NCBI GenBank assembly: GCA_949051815.1
Contig: CARQVR010000028.1
Span: forward strand, 1-34,293
Direction: 5' to 3'
Length of the DNA: 34,293 nucleotides
Source: an uncultured Lachnospiraceae bacterium
GTDB taxonomy: Bacteria > Bacillota > Clostridia > Lachnospirales > Lachnospiraceae
Below, one piece after another: positions 23,146 through 31,717 of the stretch. Position numbers and translations under genes: made by a program. The notes below the pieces were generated by a model. The model had not been told where the DNA came from and ran no database searches. It saw only the letters and a program-made list of their open reading frames with translations. The stretch's first letter is position 1. The number at the start of each line of letters is the position of its first letter.

Positions 23146-24240
23146 ATGAAAAAATATAAAAGAGCGGCGAAAGTTTGCATGGTGACGCTTGCGGTCTGCG
23201 GGATGCTGCTTGCGCCTGCGGGGGCGAAGCTGGAGGTACAAGCTGAGGAAGTCATCGCCACGGTGCAGGGCAAGGTGATGGAAGGGACTACCGGCAAGCT
23301 TTTATATCTGGATACGCCGGACGGAAAAATGGAGATTAAGATTGACGGCAGCACCAGCACCGGTAACTGTAAGATGCTTTTGCCGGACAAGAAGATCAGC
23401 GTGTCGGTGGCGCATGGAAACGACGGCTATCTTCACGCGGTTACCATCTCGGAGAACGGAGAGAGTCCGAGCGTTTCACTGGACACCTCGAAGGTTTCCA
23501 ATGTGATCGGAACGGTGAACGAGAGAACGACGGAGGATGTTCTCCATCTGGATACGGCACAGGGAGAGATGGAGTTAAAAATTGACAAGAACACGGATTT
23601 GAGTAACTGTTCTGTTCTGGTGGTGTCGGGAAAATACGTGGTGAGCTGCGCGAGAGGGGAAGACGCTTATATGCATGCCATCAGCATTGCGGATGTGGCG
23701 TCGTCTCCCGCCGTTGACGAGTCTCAGGCCGGCGCAGCGTCCCGGACGTACAGCCAGAGTCAGACGCCGGTGGTCAATGTGACAGGCGAGACGAGATCCG
23801 TGACGGGTACGGTGAAGGACGACACAGACGAAGCGACGCTTTATCTGGCGACCTCAGAGGGAGATTTCACGTTTAAAATCGACGAAAGTACGGATACGTC
23901 CAAAGGCATGGTTCTGACGCCGGACAATAAACTGATGGTTACTTATTTCAGAGGTTCTGACAGCAATCTTCACGTCACTTCCATTGTCGGTGTCAAGGAC
24001 AGCTCCTCGGCCGAAGTGGATACGTCCTCCCAGGCGACAGTGACAGGAACGGTTCAGGGGAAGTCTACGGAGAACATTCTTGTGCTGGATACCTCTGCGG
24101 GAGAGATGGAGCTTAAGATGGACAAGGCGGCAGGGCCGTCCGGCTGTAAGGTTTTGGTGGAGGGCAGAAAAGTTTCGGTGACCTGCTCCAGAGGGGACGA
24201 TGCGTACATGCACGCCCTCATGATTACGGCGGTAAAATAA
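23146..24240 (+). CDS. secreted protein of four tandem beta-rich repeats
   Basis: A 364-residue exported protein. A signal peptide (1-33, cleavage likely VQA/EE) is followed by four repeats of about 66 residues at 37-103, 118-184, 217-283 and 297-363. Each runs GTV, then T....L.LDT..GEMELKID, then a C..L strand, V.V...RG.D, and ends YMHA..I. This strand pattern suggests a small OB-like barrel, similar in outline to DUF5666 repeats. Repeats 2 and 4 are closest, and repeat 3 has lost its cysteine. Linkers are rich in Ser, Ala, Thr and Asp. There is no anchor, so it is released or wall-associated by other means. I chose the ATG at 23146, with GGAGG 7 nt before it; the upstream open frame is not preceded by a signal. 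Function unknown; ligand binding or envelope association would be guesses. Confidence 0.75.
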   Translation: MKKYKRAAKVCMVTLAVCGMLLAPAGAKLEVQAEEVIATVQGKVMEGTTGKLLYLDTPDGKMEIKIDGSTSTGNCKMLLPDKKISVSVAHGNDGYLHAVTISENGESPSVSLDTSKVSNVIGTVNERTTEDVLHLDTAQGEMELKIDKNTDLSNCSVLVVSGKYVVSCARGEDAYMHAISIADVASSPAVDESQAGAASRTYSQSQTPVVNVTGETRSVTGTVKDDTDEATLYLATSEGDFTFKIDESTDTSKGMVLTPDNKLMVTYFRGSDSNLHVTSIVGVKDSSSAEVDTSSQATVTGTVQGKSTENILVLDTSAGEMELKMDKAAGPSGCKVLVEGRKVSVTCSRGDDAYMHALMITAVK

Positions 24241-24300
24241 AAGATCTGACTGTAATACATAAAAACAGGCAGATACATGTTTCAGACCTTCTCTGTGCAT

Positions 24301-24344
24301 ACTAGTACAGCAAATAACTGACATTAATTATTTGCTGTACCAGT
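24301..24344 (+). terminator. long hairpin between the repeat-protein and enolase genes
   Basis: A 17-bp stem with one mismatch (left arm 24301-24317, right arm 24328-24344) contains a perfect 13-bp core GTACAGCAAATAA/TTATTTGCTGTAC around a 10-nt loop. There is no U-tract, so it may be a factor-dependent terminator or a leader element of enolase. Confidence 0.5.
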
Positions 24345-24437
24345 GTACTGACACATTCATTCCCGGGCAGGATATCTGGCGGAATATGAACGTGTCGGGA
24401 CATGGGACTTAAAAAGTGCGCAGAGGAGGTTTTTTAT

Positions 24438-25835
24438 ATGGGCAGTAAATTGAGGATTGTGGATGTACATGCAAGACAGATTCTGGACTCCCGCGGCAAT
24501 CCCACCGTGGAGGCGGAGGTGACTGTGGAGAGAGAGGTGGGCGGCTGTCAGTACAAGGGGCTTGCGGCTGTGCCGAGCGGCGCAAGTACCGGCCGGTTTG
24601 AGGCGGTGGAGCTTCGCGACGGTGAGACGGTTTACTTCGGGCTGGGAACGACCAAAGCAGTCAATAATGTGAATACGAAAATCAGGGAAGCCCTTCTTGG
24701 CATGGATGCCTTTGATCAAGGACTGATTGACCGGGTGCTGATCGAACAGGACGGCACGGATAACAAGAGCAATCTGGGGGCAAACGCCACGCTGGGCGTT
24801 TCCATGGCATGTGCCAGAGCGGGAGCGGCGGCGCTGGGGATTCCGCTGTACCGTTATCTGGGCGGCGCCTACACCAGACTTTTGCCGGTGCCGATGATGA
24901 ACATTTTAAACGGCGGCAAACATGCCGATAACACCGTAGATTTTCAGGAGTTTATGATTATGCCCGTGCAGGCGGAAAGTTTTGCGGACGGACTGCGCAT
25001 CTGCGCGGAGATTTACCACAACTTAAAGAAGATCTGTAACGGCAGGGGACTTTCCACGGGCGTAGGTGACGAGGGCGGATTTGCGCCGTCTCTGCCGGAC
25101 GCTTTTGCGGTGCTCGATCTGATCGTGGAGTCCATCAAGGCGGCGGGCTATGCGCCCGGGCAGGATATTAAGATCGCGCTGGACGTGGCTGCTTCCGAGC
25201 TTTATAATGAGGCGGACGGGGTGTATCATTTCCCGGGCGAGACGGAGCTAAAGCGGCACCGGCAGGAGACGGCGGGTTCCTTTGTGGCGGAGTGTTATGA
25301 GGCGGGCTGTCAGTCGCCGGACTGCGGTGAGATTCCGGAGATCACAAGAAGCACGGAGGAGATGGTGGCTTACTATGAGGAGCTGGTGGAGCGGTACCCC
25401 ATTATTTCCATCGAGGACGGGCTGGCGGAGGACGACTGGGACGGCTGGCAGATGATGACGAAAAAGCTGGGGGAAAAGATTCAGCTCGTGGGAGACGATC
25501 TGTTTGTCACAAATACAAAGCGGCTGGACGCGGGCATTAAGCTCCATGTGGCCAATGCGATTCTGGTAAAAGTGAATCAGATCGGCACTGTCAGCGAGGC
25601 CATGGAAGCCATAGAGACGGCGCAGAAAAACGGGTATAAGGCGGTGATTTCCCACCGCTCGGGAGAGACGGAGGATACCTTTATCGCGGATCTTGCGGTG
25701 GCGGTGAACGCCGGACAGATCAAGACGGGCGCGCCATGCAGAAGCGACCGGGTGGCGAAGTACAACCAGCTTCTCAGGATAGAGGAGGAGCTTGGGCGCG
25801 TGGCCTGTTATAAGGAGCCGTTTAATAAGATATAG
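24438..25835 (+). CDS. eno: enolase
   Basis: A 465-residue cytoplasmic enzyme that converts 2-phosphoglycerate to phosphoenolpyruvate with Mg. Catalytic Glu212 (GDEGGF) and Lys378 (ILVKVNQIG) and metal ligands Asp249, Glu326 (SIEDGLAEDDW) and Asp353 (GDDLFVT) are all in place, and SHRSGETEDT is conserved. The protein is about 30 residues longer than usual: between YHFPG and the EEMVAYYEELV helix there is an insertion at about 268-302 with three cysteines (286, 291, 296). The reading frame is intact through it. I chose the ATG at 24438, preceded by AGAGGAGGT 7 nt upstream. Glycolytic partner gpmI is 10 kb away. Confidence 0.96.
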   Translation: MGSKLRIVDVHARQILDSRGNPTVEAEVTVEREVGGCQYKGLAAVPSGASTGRFEAVELRDGETVYFGLGTTKAVNNVNTKIREALLGMDAFDQGLIDRVLIEQDGTDNKSNLGANATLGVSMACARAGAAALGIPLYRYLGGAYTRLLPVPMMNILNGGKHADNTVDFQEFMIMPVQAESFADGLRICAEIYHNLKKICNGRGLSTGVGDEGGFAPSLPDAFAVLDLIVESIKAAGYAPGQDIKIALDVAASELYNEADGVYHFPGETELKRHRQETAGSFVAECYEAGCQSPDCGEIPEITRSTEEMVAYYEELVERYPIISIEDGLAEDDWDGWQMMTKKLGEKIQLVGDDLFVTNTKRLDAGIKLHVANAILVKVNQIGTVSEAMEAIETAQKNGYKAVISHRSGETEDTFIADLAVAVNAGQIKTGAPCRSDRVAKYNQLLRIEEELGRVACYKEPFNKI

Positions 25836-25847
25836 GGGGAAATAAAA

Positions 25848-25930
25848 GGCAATGTCATTGTGCATATTGTATATGCCGTCACTTTTCAGGTCTGCTGACG
25901 GAGGATACAAGTGCACAATCCGGCATTGCC
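25848..25930. repeat. 83-nt long imperfect hairpin element
   Basis: Four successive helices share one axis: GGCAATG (25848-25854)/CATTGCC (25924-25930), TTGTGCA (25858-25864)/TGCACAA (25912-25918), TTGTAT (25867-25872)/ATACAA (25905-25910) and CCGTCA (25876-25881)/TGACGG (25896-25901). They give 26 base pairs with small internal loops and a 14-nt end loop. No U-tract follows. It fills most of the 198-bp gap after enolase. It could be a small interspersed repeat, a structured RNA or a processing site. Confidence 0.6.
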
Positions 25931-26033
25931 GATTCGCGGTAAGTTGTTTTGGGCGGAAAAGGAAGCACAGGGCGTATGAGACGGAAACGGCAAACGCGGC
26001 AGGCATAGAAATGAGAGAGATCAGGAGAGGGCA

Positions 26034-26693
26034 ATGAAACGGATCGGTGTGTTGTCGGATACCCATGGGAAGCTGCGGGAGGAAGTGGTGCAGATCCTGC
26101 GGGGATGCGATGTGATTTTACATGCGGGGGACATCAATACCCCAAAGGTGGTGGAGAGCCTGCGGGCAATCGCGCCGCTCTATGTGGTACGGGGAAATGC
26201 GGATAAAGAGTGGGCGGAGGGGCTGCCTGAGAAACTGTCTGAGGAAATCTGCGGCTTGCGGGTTTTCATGGTACATAACAGGAAGAACATGCCAAAGGAG
26301 ATGGGAAATTACGATCTGGCGGTGTCTGGTCATTCCCATAAATATGAGGAGCGCAGGGAGGAAGCCTGTTTTTATCTGAATCCCGGGAGCTGCGGGCCGA
26401 GGCTGTTTTCCCAGCCGGTGACAATGGCGGTGGTGGAAGTGGAAGAGGAAACGGGAAATTTCCGGGTTGTCAAAAAAGATATTGTGCAGGATGTGGCGGA
26501 AACGGTGTTTTCCGCGGAGAGACTGCAACAGATTTTGCGGGATGTGGATCGGGGAAAAAGTGTGTCCGGAATCGCCGGCAGGTATGGAATGACAGAAGAA
26601 ACGGCGGAACAGATCTGCCGCCTTTATCTGACCCATCCGGGCATCGATGCGGCGGGTGTAATGGAAAAGATGGGGCTGCCGAAGGACCGGTAG
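26034..26693 (+). CDS. YfcE/MJ0936-type metallophosphoesterase with C-terminal extension
   Basis: A 219-residue phosphodiesterase of the calcineurin-like YfcE group, acting on small phosphodiester or nucleotide substrates with two metal ions. Metal ligands are Asp9 and His11 (SDTHG), Asp33 (HAGD), Asn55 (GNAD), His81 and the GHSH pair His100/His102. The family is usually about 155-180 residues. Here about 60 residues follow the last strand (from 160), with a segment VSGIAGRYGMTEETAEQICRL that reads like a helix-turn-helix and then a LTHPGIDAAGVMEKM helix. GGAGAGGG upstream fixes the ATG. The hemZ gene starts 13 bp later, so the two are co-transcribed. Confidence 0.88.
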   Translation: MKRIGVLSDTHGKLREEVVQILRGCDVILHAGDINTPKVVESLRAIAPLYVVRGNADKEWAEGLPEKLSEEICGLRVFMVHNRKNMPKEMGNYDLAVSGHSHKYEERREEACFYLNPGSCGPRLFSQPVTMAVVEVEEETGNFRVVKKDIVQDVAETVFSAERLQQILRDVDRGKSVSGIAGRYGMTEETAEQICRLYLTHPGIDAAGVMEKMGLPKDR

Positions 26694-26706
26694 GAGGAGT
26701 GGGATC

Positions 26707-28233
26707 ATGCAGATTATAAAGAGCAATAAAACACAGTTTGAATATGACATACAGGCGCTTTTAAAGTCCTTTTATCCGGAGTGGGAGCCGCGAATGCTTG
26801 CGCCGGACTCAGAGATCAGGGACAGAAGGATTCTGGAGGGCGAGCCGGTGATGGCGCTCTTTTTCGGGGAGGAGGAAGTGACGCTTGAGATATTTGGCAC
26901 GGACTCCCGGGCCGAAAAGGTTGATAGTTTACATAATATAAAAGAGGAGGATGCACCGGACGCAGAGAGAAGCGGCCATGTGTATACGTGGCATCCGAAG
27001 GAAGCGGCGGGTACGCCCGCCTACAAAAACGCTTTCAAACGTTTCTTTTATCTTTCCATGCAGGAGGAGACGGGCATCACTCTGCCGTGGGGCAATCTGA
27101 CGGGCATTCGTCCTACGAAGATCGCCATGACTATGATGGAGCAGGGAAAGAGTGAGGAGGAAACGGCTGATTATCTGAAAACCATGCATCTGGTGAGTGA
27201 GGAGAAGACTGCGCTGGCGCTGGATATTGCGAGGCGGGAGCAGGAGATTTTAAGCACCCTGCATTACGAGAACGGCTACAGCCTTTATGTGGGGATTCCC
27301 TTCTGTCCGACCACCTGTCTGTACTGTTCCTTTACGTCCTATCCCATCGGTGCGTGGAAAAAGAGGGTGGGGGAATATCTGGATGCGCTGGAGAAAGAAA
27401 TTGACGCGTCGGCTCTGCTTTGCCGGAATAAGATATTAGATACGGTTTATATCGGCGGCGGTACGCCCACGTCCCTTTCGGCGCAGGAACTGGACCGGTT
27501 TCTTGGTAAACTGAAAAGCGCGTTTGATTTTAGCCTGGTGCAGGAGTTTACGGTGGAGGCGGGGAGAGCCGACAGCATCACACAGGACAAGCTCAGGGTA
27601 CTTTACAGACACGGCGTGACGCGCATTTCCGTGAATCCCCAGACCATGAAGCAGGAGACCCTTGACCTGATCGGCAGGCGGCATACCGTGGAGCAGGTGG
27701 AGGAGGCGTTTCATCTGGCCAGACAGACCGGTTTCGACAATATCAATATGGATATTATTTTAGGGCTTCCGGGAGAGACGGCGGCGGATGTGGCGCACAC
27801 CATAGAGCGGATCAGGGCGCTTTCGCCCGATGCGCTGACGGTGCACTCTCTGGCGGTGAAGAGAGCGTCGAAGCTGGGAAGGTGGATTGAGGAAAACGGC
27901 GCTACGGCTTACAACAACACAGAAGAAATCATGGAGATTGCGGCCCGCGGAGCGGCAGAACTGGATATGGTGCCCTATTACCTTTACCGGCAGAAAAACA
28001 TGTCGGGCAATTTCGAGAACGTGGGATATTCCAGACGGGGGAAGTACGGCATTTACAACATTCTGATTAACGAGGAAAAACAGACGATCGTTGCGCTTGG
28101 CGCAGGCTCTATCACCAAGGGCGTTTTTCCAGGGGACCGGATCGAGCGGTGCGAGAACGTGAAGGACGTGGCGCAGTATATCGGGAGAATCGATGAGATG
28201 ATTGAGCGGAAACGACAGCTTTTAGAGTCGTGA
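26707..28233 (+). CDS. hemZ: HemZ, coproporphyrinogen dehydrogenase-like radical SAM protein
   Basis: A 508-residue radical SAM protein of the HemN/HemZ family, close to the length of Bacillus HemZ. The [4Fe-4S] cysteines are Cys200, Cys204 and Cys207 (FCPTTCLYCSF), followed by the TVYIGGGTPTSL glycine-rich SAM motif, FTVEAGRAD and the NMDIILGLPGET region. The N-terminal 190 residues are the HemZ-specific part. The family was proposed to oxidise coproporphyrinogen III to protoporphyrinogen without oxygen, but some HemN-like proteins do other haem-related tasks, so the exact reaction is not proved. GGAGGAG 7-8 nt before the ATG fixes the start. It ends at paired terminators. Confidence 0.92.
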   Translation: MQIIKSNKTQFEYDIQALLKSFYPEWEPRMLAPDSEIRDRRILEGEPVMALFFGEEEVTLEIFGTDSRAEKVDSLHNIKEEDAPDAERSGHVYTWHPKEAAGTPAYKNAFKRFFYLSMQEETGITLPWGNLTGIRPTKIAMTMMEQGKSEEETADYLKTMHLVSEEKTALALDIARREQEILSTLHYENGYSLYVGIPFCPTTCLYCSFTSYPIGAWKKRVGEYLDALEKEIDASALLCRNKILDTVYIGGGTPTSLSAQELDRFLGKLKSAFDFSLVQEFTVEAGRADSITQDKLRVLYRHGVTRISVNPQTMKQETLDLIGRRHTVEQVEEAFHLARQTGFDNINMDIILGLPGETAADVAHTIERIRALSPDALTVHSLAVKRASKLGRWIEENGATAYNNTEEIMEIAARGAAELDMVPYYLYRQKNMSGNFENVGYSRRGKYGIYNILINEEKQTIVALGAGSITKGVFPGDRIERCENVKDVAQYIGRIDEMIERKRQLLES

Positions 28234-28251
28234 TGACTGTATTTGGAAAAA

Positions 28252-28313
28252 CGGGACCGGCATACAACCGGTCCCGCTGATGTATCTGCCCGCCCGGAAG
28301 GGCGGTTCTTTTA
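28252..28313. terminator. tandem terminator hairpins between convergent hemZ and nspC
   Basis: Hairpin 1 is CGGGACCGG (28252-28260)/CCGGTCCCG (28268-28276); on the minus strand it runs into TTTTT, so it terminates the polyamine operon. Hairpin 2 is CCGCCC (28290-28295)/GGGCGG (28300-28305) with a GGAA loop, followed by TTCTTTTATTT on the plus strand, so it terminates hemZ. Confidence 0.8.
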
Positions 28314-28359
28314 TTTCATAGAAAATTGCGACAGTGCAAGCCATTCAAGGAGAATGCTT

Positions 28360-29571
28360 TTATTTTCCAAGACGCTGTTTAAAGTCCGTATAGGCAAATC
28401 GCCGAAGGTTTTGTACGTTTTTGTCCGTATGCAGTACAGAAATGTCCGGCAGAGCCATGCCATTGAAGGTGTTATTTTTACACATCGTATAGATCGCCAT
28501 ATCGCCGAACAGGAGGAGATCTCCCTCTTGCAGGGGCGCGGCGAAGCTATAATCTCCGATCACATCTCCGGCCAGACAGGTAGGCCCGCCCAGACGGACG
28601 CTGCAGGGCAGCTCTCCCGGTTCCCCCGCCCCGTACAGCGGCGGCCGGTAAGGCATTTCCAGCACATCCGGCATATGACAGGCGGCGCTTGTGTCCAAAA
28701 CGGCGGTCGTTATCCCGCCATTTTGCACGATGTCCAGCACGCGGGCAGCCAGATAGCCCGCATTCAGCGCACAGGCTTCCCCAGGTTCCAGGTAGACTTG
28801 CAGATCCCATTTTTCCTGTGCAAAGCGGATGCACTTTTCCAGCTGGGGTATGTCGTACCCGGGTTTTGTGATGTGGTGTCCGCCGCCGAGATTGAGCCAT
28901 TTCATCCGGGGGAGCACGTCGCCGAAGCGCTGCGCCACTGCGCTTAACGTGAGTTCCAGCGCGTCGGCATCCTGCTCGCAGAGTGTGTGGAAATGCAGAC
29001 CGTCCAGCAGGCCGGTCAGTTCTGCGGACATGTCCGCGTTCCACTGTGTGCGTGTGACGCCCAGACGGCTGCCGGGGGCGCAGGGGTCGTAAATGGCGTG
29101 GCCTTCCTGGGTGGAGCATTCCGGATTGATGCGAATCCCGATGCTTTTTCCGGCTTTTCTGGCTAAGGGGCCGAACCGCGCCAACTGGCGGGGGGAGTTA
29201 AAGACGATGTGATCCGCGTATCGAAGCAGTTCGTCAAACTCCTCTGGCCGATAGGCGGCGCAGAAGACATGGACTTCCTTTTCCGGCATTTCCTCCGCGC
29301 CAAGTCTTGCCTCATACAGCCCGCTGGCTTCCGTCCCGTCCAGATAGGGGGCTAAGACGGGGTAAAGGTCGTAGTTGGAAAAGGCTTTTTGGGCAAGCAG
29401 AATCCGACAGCCCGTGCGTCTGGCTACTCTGGCCAGAATCCCGCCGTTTCGACGCAGCATGGCCTCGTCCAGTATATAGCAGGGCGTAGGCAGATTTTCA
29501 AATAATTTTTGTGGGGACTGGCCGTCCAGCCCTGCAAAGCATGGACGGCTTTCTTTCGCGCGGGTATCCAT
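28360..29571 (-). CDS. nspC: carboxynorspermidine/carboxyspermidine decarboxylase
   Basis: A 403-residue PLP enzyme of the alanine-racemase-like fold that removes CO2 from carboxyspermidine (or carboxynorspermidine) to give spermidine (norspermidine). The PLP lysine is Lys62 in LLAQKAFSNY. Conserved parts are NLPTPCYILDEA near residue 26, the GIRINPE and LGVT segments, LHFHTLCEQ, LNLGGGHHI, LEPGEA, and the C-terminal AACHMPDVLEMPYRP with GPTCLAGDVIGDY. The ATG overlaps the stop of the dehydrogenase gene by 1 nt (TGATG), so the two are translationally coupled. It is the last gene of the minus-strand polyamine operon and directly follows the enzyme that makes its substrate. Confidence 0.95.
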   Translation of the reverse strand: MDTRAKESRPCFAGLDGQSPQKLFENLPTPCYILDEAMLRRNGGILARVARRTGCRILLAQKAFSNYDLYPVLAPYLDGTEASGLYEARLGAEEMPEKEVHVFCAAYRPEEFDELLRYADHIVFNSPRQLARFGPLARKAGKSIGIRINPECSTQEGHAIYDPCAPGSRLGVTRTQWNADMSAELTGLLDGLHFHTLCEQDADALELTLSAVAQRFGDVLPRMKWLNLGGGHHITKPGYDIPQLEKCIRFAQEKWDLQVYLEPGEACALNAGYLAARVLDIVQNGGITTAVLDTSAACHMPDVLEMPYRPPLYGAGEPGELPCSVRLGGPTCLAGDVIGDYSFAAPLQEGDLLLFGDMAIYTMCKNNTFNGMALPDISVLHTDKNVQNLRRFAYTDFKQRLGK

Positions 29572-30830
29572 CAGTCCACCAGCACCGGTGTCCGGCTTTC
29601 GCTCCTTGGCAGGCCGTACTTGTCAAGCGCTGCAAGGAAGGGATCGGGGTCAAACTCTTCCACCGTGTAGACGCCGGGTTTGTTCCACTTGCCGGTCAGC
29701 AGCATCAGCGCGCCGCACATAGCGGGTACGCCTGTGGTGTAGCTGATGGCCTGGCTTCCCACCTCCTTGTAGCATTCCTGATGGTCGCATACATTGTAGA
29801 TATAATAGGTCTTATCCTGGCCGTCCTTTTTTCCGGTGAAGATACAGCCGATGTTGGTCTTGCCCTTTGTGCGTGGGCCGAGGCTGGCCGGATCGGGCAG
29901 CAGGGCTTTCAGAAACTTAATGGGTACGATCTGTTGTCCTTCAAAGTCCACGGGACTGGTGGAGAGCATACCCACATTTTCCAGACAGCGCATGTGATCC
30001 AGATAGCTCTGACCGAAGGTCATGAAGAAGCGGATCCGCTTTACTTCCGGAATCGTAAGCGCCAGACTCTCAATTTCCTCATGGTGGAGCAGATACATGT
30101 CTTTGTGTCCCACCTGATCAAAGTCATATTCCCGCCTGATGCTCATGGGGGGAATTTCTACCCAGTGTCCGTTCTCCCAGTAGCTGCCGGGGGCGGAAAC
30201 CTCCCGCAGATTGACTTCCGGATTAAAGTTGGTGGCGAAAGCGTAGCCGTGGTCGCCGCCGTTGCAGTCCAGAATGTCAATGGTGTCGATGGAGTCAAAT
30301 TCATGCTTTTTGGCGTGGGCACAGTAGGCCTGCGTTACGCCGGGATCGAAGCCGCAGCCCAGAAGAGCGGTAAGCCCCGCCTCTTCAAACTTTTTCCGGT
30401 AAGCCCACTGCCAGCTATAGTCAAAATAGGCGGAGAATCCGGCCTCTTTACAGCGTTTTTCGTAGACAGCCCGCCATGCCGGATCATCGGTGTCCTCCGG
30501 TTCATAGTTGGCGGTGTCCATGTAGTTGACGCCGCAGGCCAGACAGGCGTCCATGATGGTCAGATCCTGATAGGGGAGGGCGATATTCATTACCAGATCC
30601 GGCTTGCAGGAGGTGATGAGGTCGATGAGCTGCTGCACGTCGTCCGCGTCTACCCGGGCGGTGGTGATTTTTGTCGCGGTTTTAGGGGCAAGCTCTGCGG
30701 CCAGCTTATCGCATTTGGATTTCGTCCGGCTGGCGATACACAGCTCGGTGAACACTTCGCTGACCTGACAGCATTTGTGGATGGCAACGGATGCAACGCC
30801 GCCGCATCCGATCACAAGAACCTTACTCAT
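29571..30830 (-). CDS. carboxyspermidine dehydrogenase (saccharopine dehydrogenase family)
   Basis: A 419-residue NAD(P)H-dependent enzyme that condenses a diamine (putrescine) with aspartate semialdehyde and reduces the imine to carboxyspermidine. The N-terminal Rossmann fold has the VLVIGCGGVASV dinucleotide loop (residues 4-15), and MNIALPYQD and GVNYMDTANYE are typical of this saccharopine-dehydrogenase branch. GCGFDPGVTQAY follows in the middle. AAAGGAG 10 nt before the ATG and a 4-nt overlap (ATGA) with the agmatinase gene fix the start. Pairing with nspC makes the carboxyspermidine assignment strong. A preference for agmatine instead of putrescine (carboxyaminopropylagmatine route) cannot be excluded from sequence. 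Confidence 0.92.
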   Translation of the reverse strand: MSKVLVIGCGGVASVAIHKCCQVSEVFTELCIASRTKSKCDKLAAELAPKTATKITTARVDADDVQQLIDLITSCKPDLVMNIALPYQDLTIMDACLACGVNYMDTANYEPEDTDDPAWRAVYEKRCKEAGFSAYFDYSWQWAYRKKFEEAGLTALLGCGFDPGVTQAYCAHAKKHEFDSIDTIDILDCNGGDHGYAFATNFNPEVNLREVSAPGSYWENGHWVEIPPMSIRREYDFDQVGHKDMYLLHHEEIESLALTIPEVKRIRFFMTFGQSYLDHMRCLENVGMLSTSPVDFEGQQIVPIKFLKALLPDPASLGPRTKGKTNIGCIFTGKKDGQDKTYYIYNVCDHQECYKEVGSQAISYTTGVPAMCGALMLLTGKWNKPGVYTVEEFDPDPFLAALDKYGLPRSESRTPVLVD

Positions 30831-31714
30831 AGTGGGTGATCTCCTTTATCTGTTTTATTTTTCTGTAAAGCTAAAATCAATTCCCGCAGCGCCTTGCAGG
30901 CGGTGGCGGTGGAAACGCCGCCCGGATCTAACATGGGGGCCAGTTCGTTGACGTCGGCTCCCACCACATGGGCGGTGCAGACTGTCTCGATGGCTTCCAG
31001 AAGATTTAAGAAGCTGACGCCGCCCGCTTCCGGGGTACCCGTTCCGGGAAATGCGGAAGGGTCCAGACAGTCCAGATCAATGGTGAAGTAAACGGGTACC
31101 TGCTGTTTTCGCAGGGACGTGACGGTTTCCTTAAGACCGTCAAAGGAGAAAGGGTGCATATCCGTATGCGCATCGGCAAAACGGAACTCCTCCCGGTCGC
31201 CGCTTCGGATGCAGAACTGATGGATGCGTCCGTCGCCTGTCAGCTCATGACACCGCCGCAGGACGCAGGCGTGGGAGAGCTTTGCCCCCAGATAATCGTC
31301 CCGCAGATCGGCGTGGGCGTCAAAGTGGATGATGTGAAGCTCCGGGTACTGTTTCACCACGGCACGCACCGCGCCCAGCGTGACCAGATGCTCTCCGCCA
31401 AGCAGCAGGGGGAATTTTCCGTCTTGCAGGATTTCGCGGGCGCGTGCCTCGATGTCCGAAAGCGCCGTCTGCGCGCTGCCGAAACAAAGTTCCAGATCGC
31501 CGCTGTCAAACACGGCGCAGTCTGTCAGATCCATGTTCTGATAGGGGCTGTAAGTTTCCAGACCGAAGCTCTCATGGCGCATGGCGGCGGGGCCGAACCG
31601 TGCGCCTGGCCGGAAACTGGTGGTGGAGTCGAAGGGTGCGCCGTACAGGACGATGCCGGCCTGTTCATAATCGCTGTCACAGCCGATAAAAGTTTCAATA
31701 TTTGGTTTCAACAT
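30827..31714 (-). CDS. speB: agmatinase (ureohydrolase family)
   Basis: A 295-residue Mn enzyme of the arginase/agmatinase family, expected to hydrolyse agmatine to putrescine and urea. Metal ligands are His109 (GGEH), Asp132, His134 and Asp136 (FDAHADLRDD), and Asp213 and Asp215 (TIDLDCLDPS). PFDSTTSFRPGARFGP at the N-terminus is also characteristic. GGAGGG 7 nt before the ATG fixes the start. It lies 3 bp after speE and overlaps the dehydrogenase gene. In a pathway that adds the aminopropyl group to agmatine first, this enzyme would act on aminopropylagmatine instead; the context allows both readings. Confidence 0.93.
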   Translation of the reverse strand: MLKPNIETFIGCDSDYEQAGIVLYGAPFDSTTSFRPGARFGPAAMRHESFGLETYSPYQNMDLTDCAVFDSGDLELCFGSAQTALSDIEARAREILQDGKFPLLLGGEHLVTLGAVRAVVKQYPELHIIHFDAHADLRDDYLGAKLSHACVLRRCHELTGDGRIHQFCIRSGDREEFRFADAHTDMHPFSFDGLKETVTSLRKQQVPVYFTIDLDCLDPSAFPGTGTPEAGGVSFLNLLEAIETVCTAHVVGADVNELAPMLDPGGVSTATACKALRELILALQKNKTDKGDHPL

Positions 31715-31717
31715 GGC

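Noticed and set aside
25852..26037. A 61-codon frame between enolase and the phosphodiesterase.
   Set aside because: It overlaps the long hairpin element, lacks a ribosome binding site and gives a Cys/Arg-rich product with no likeness to a protein.
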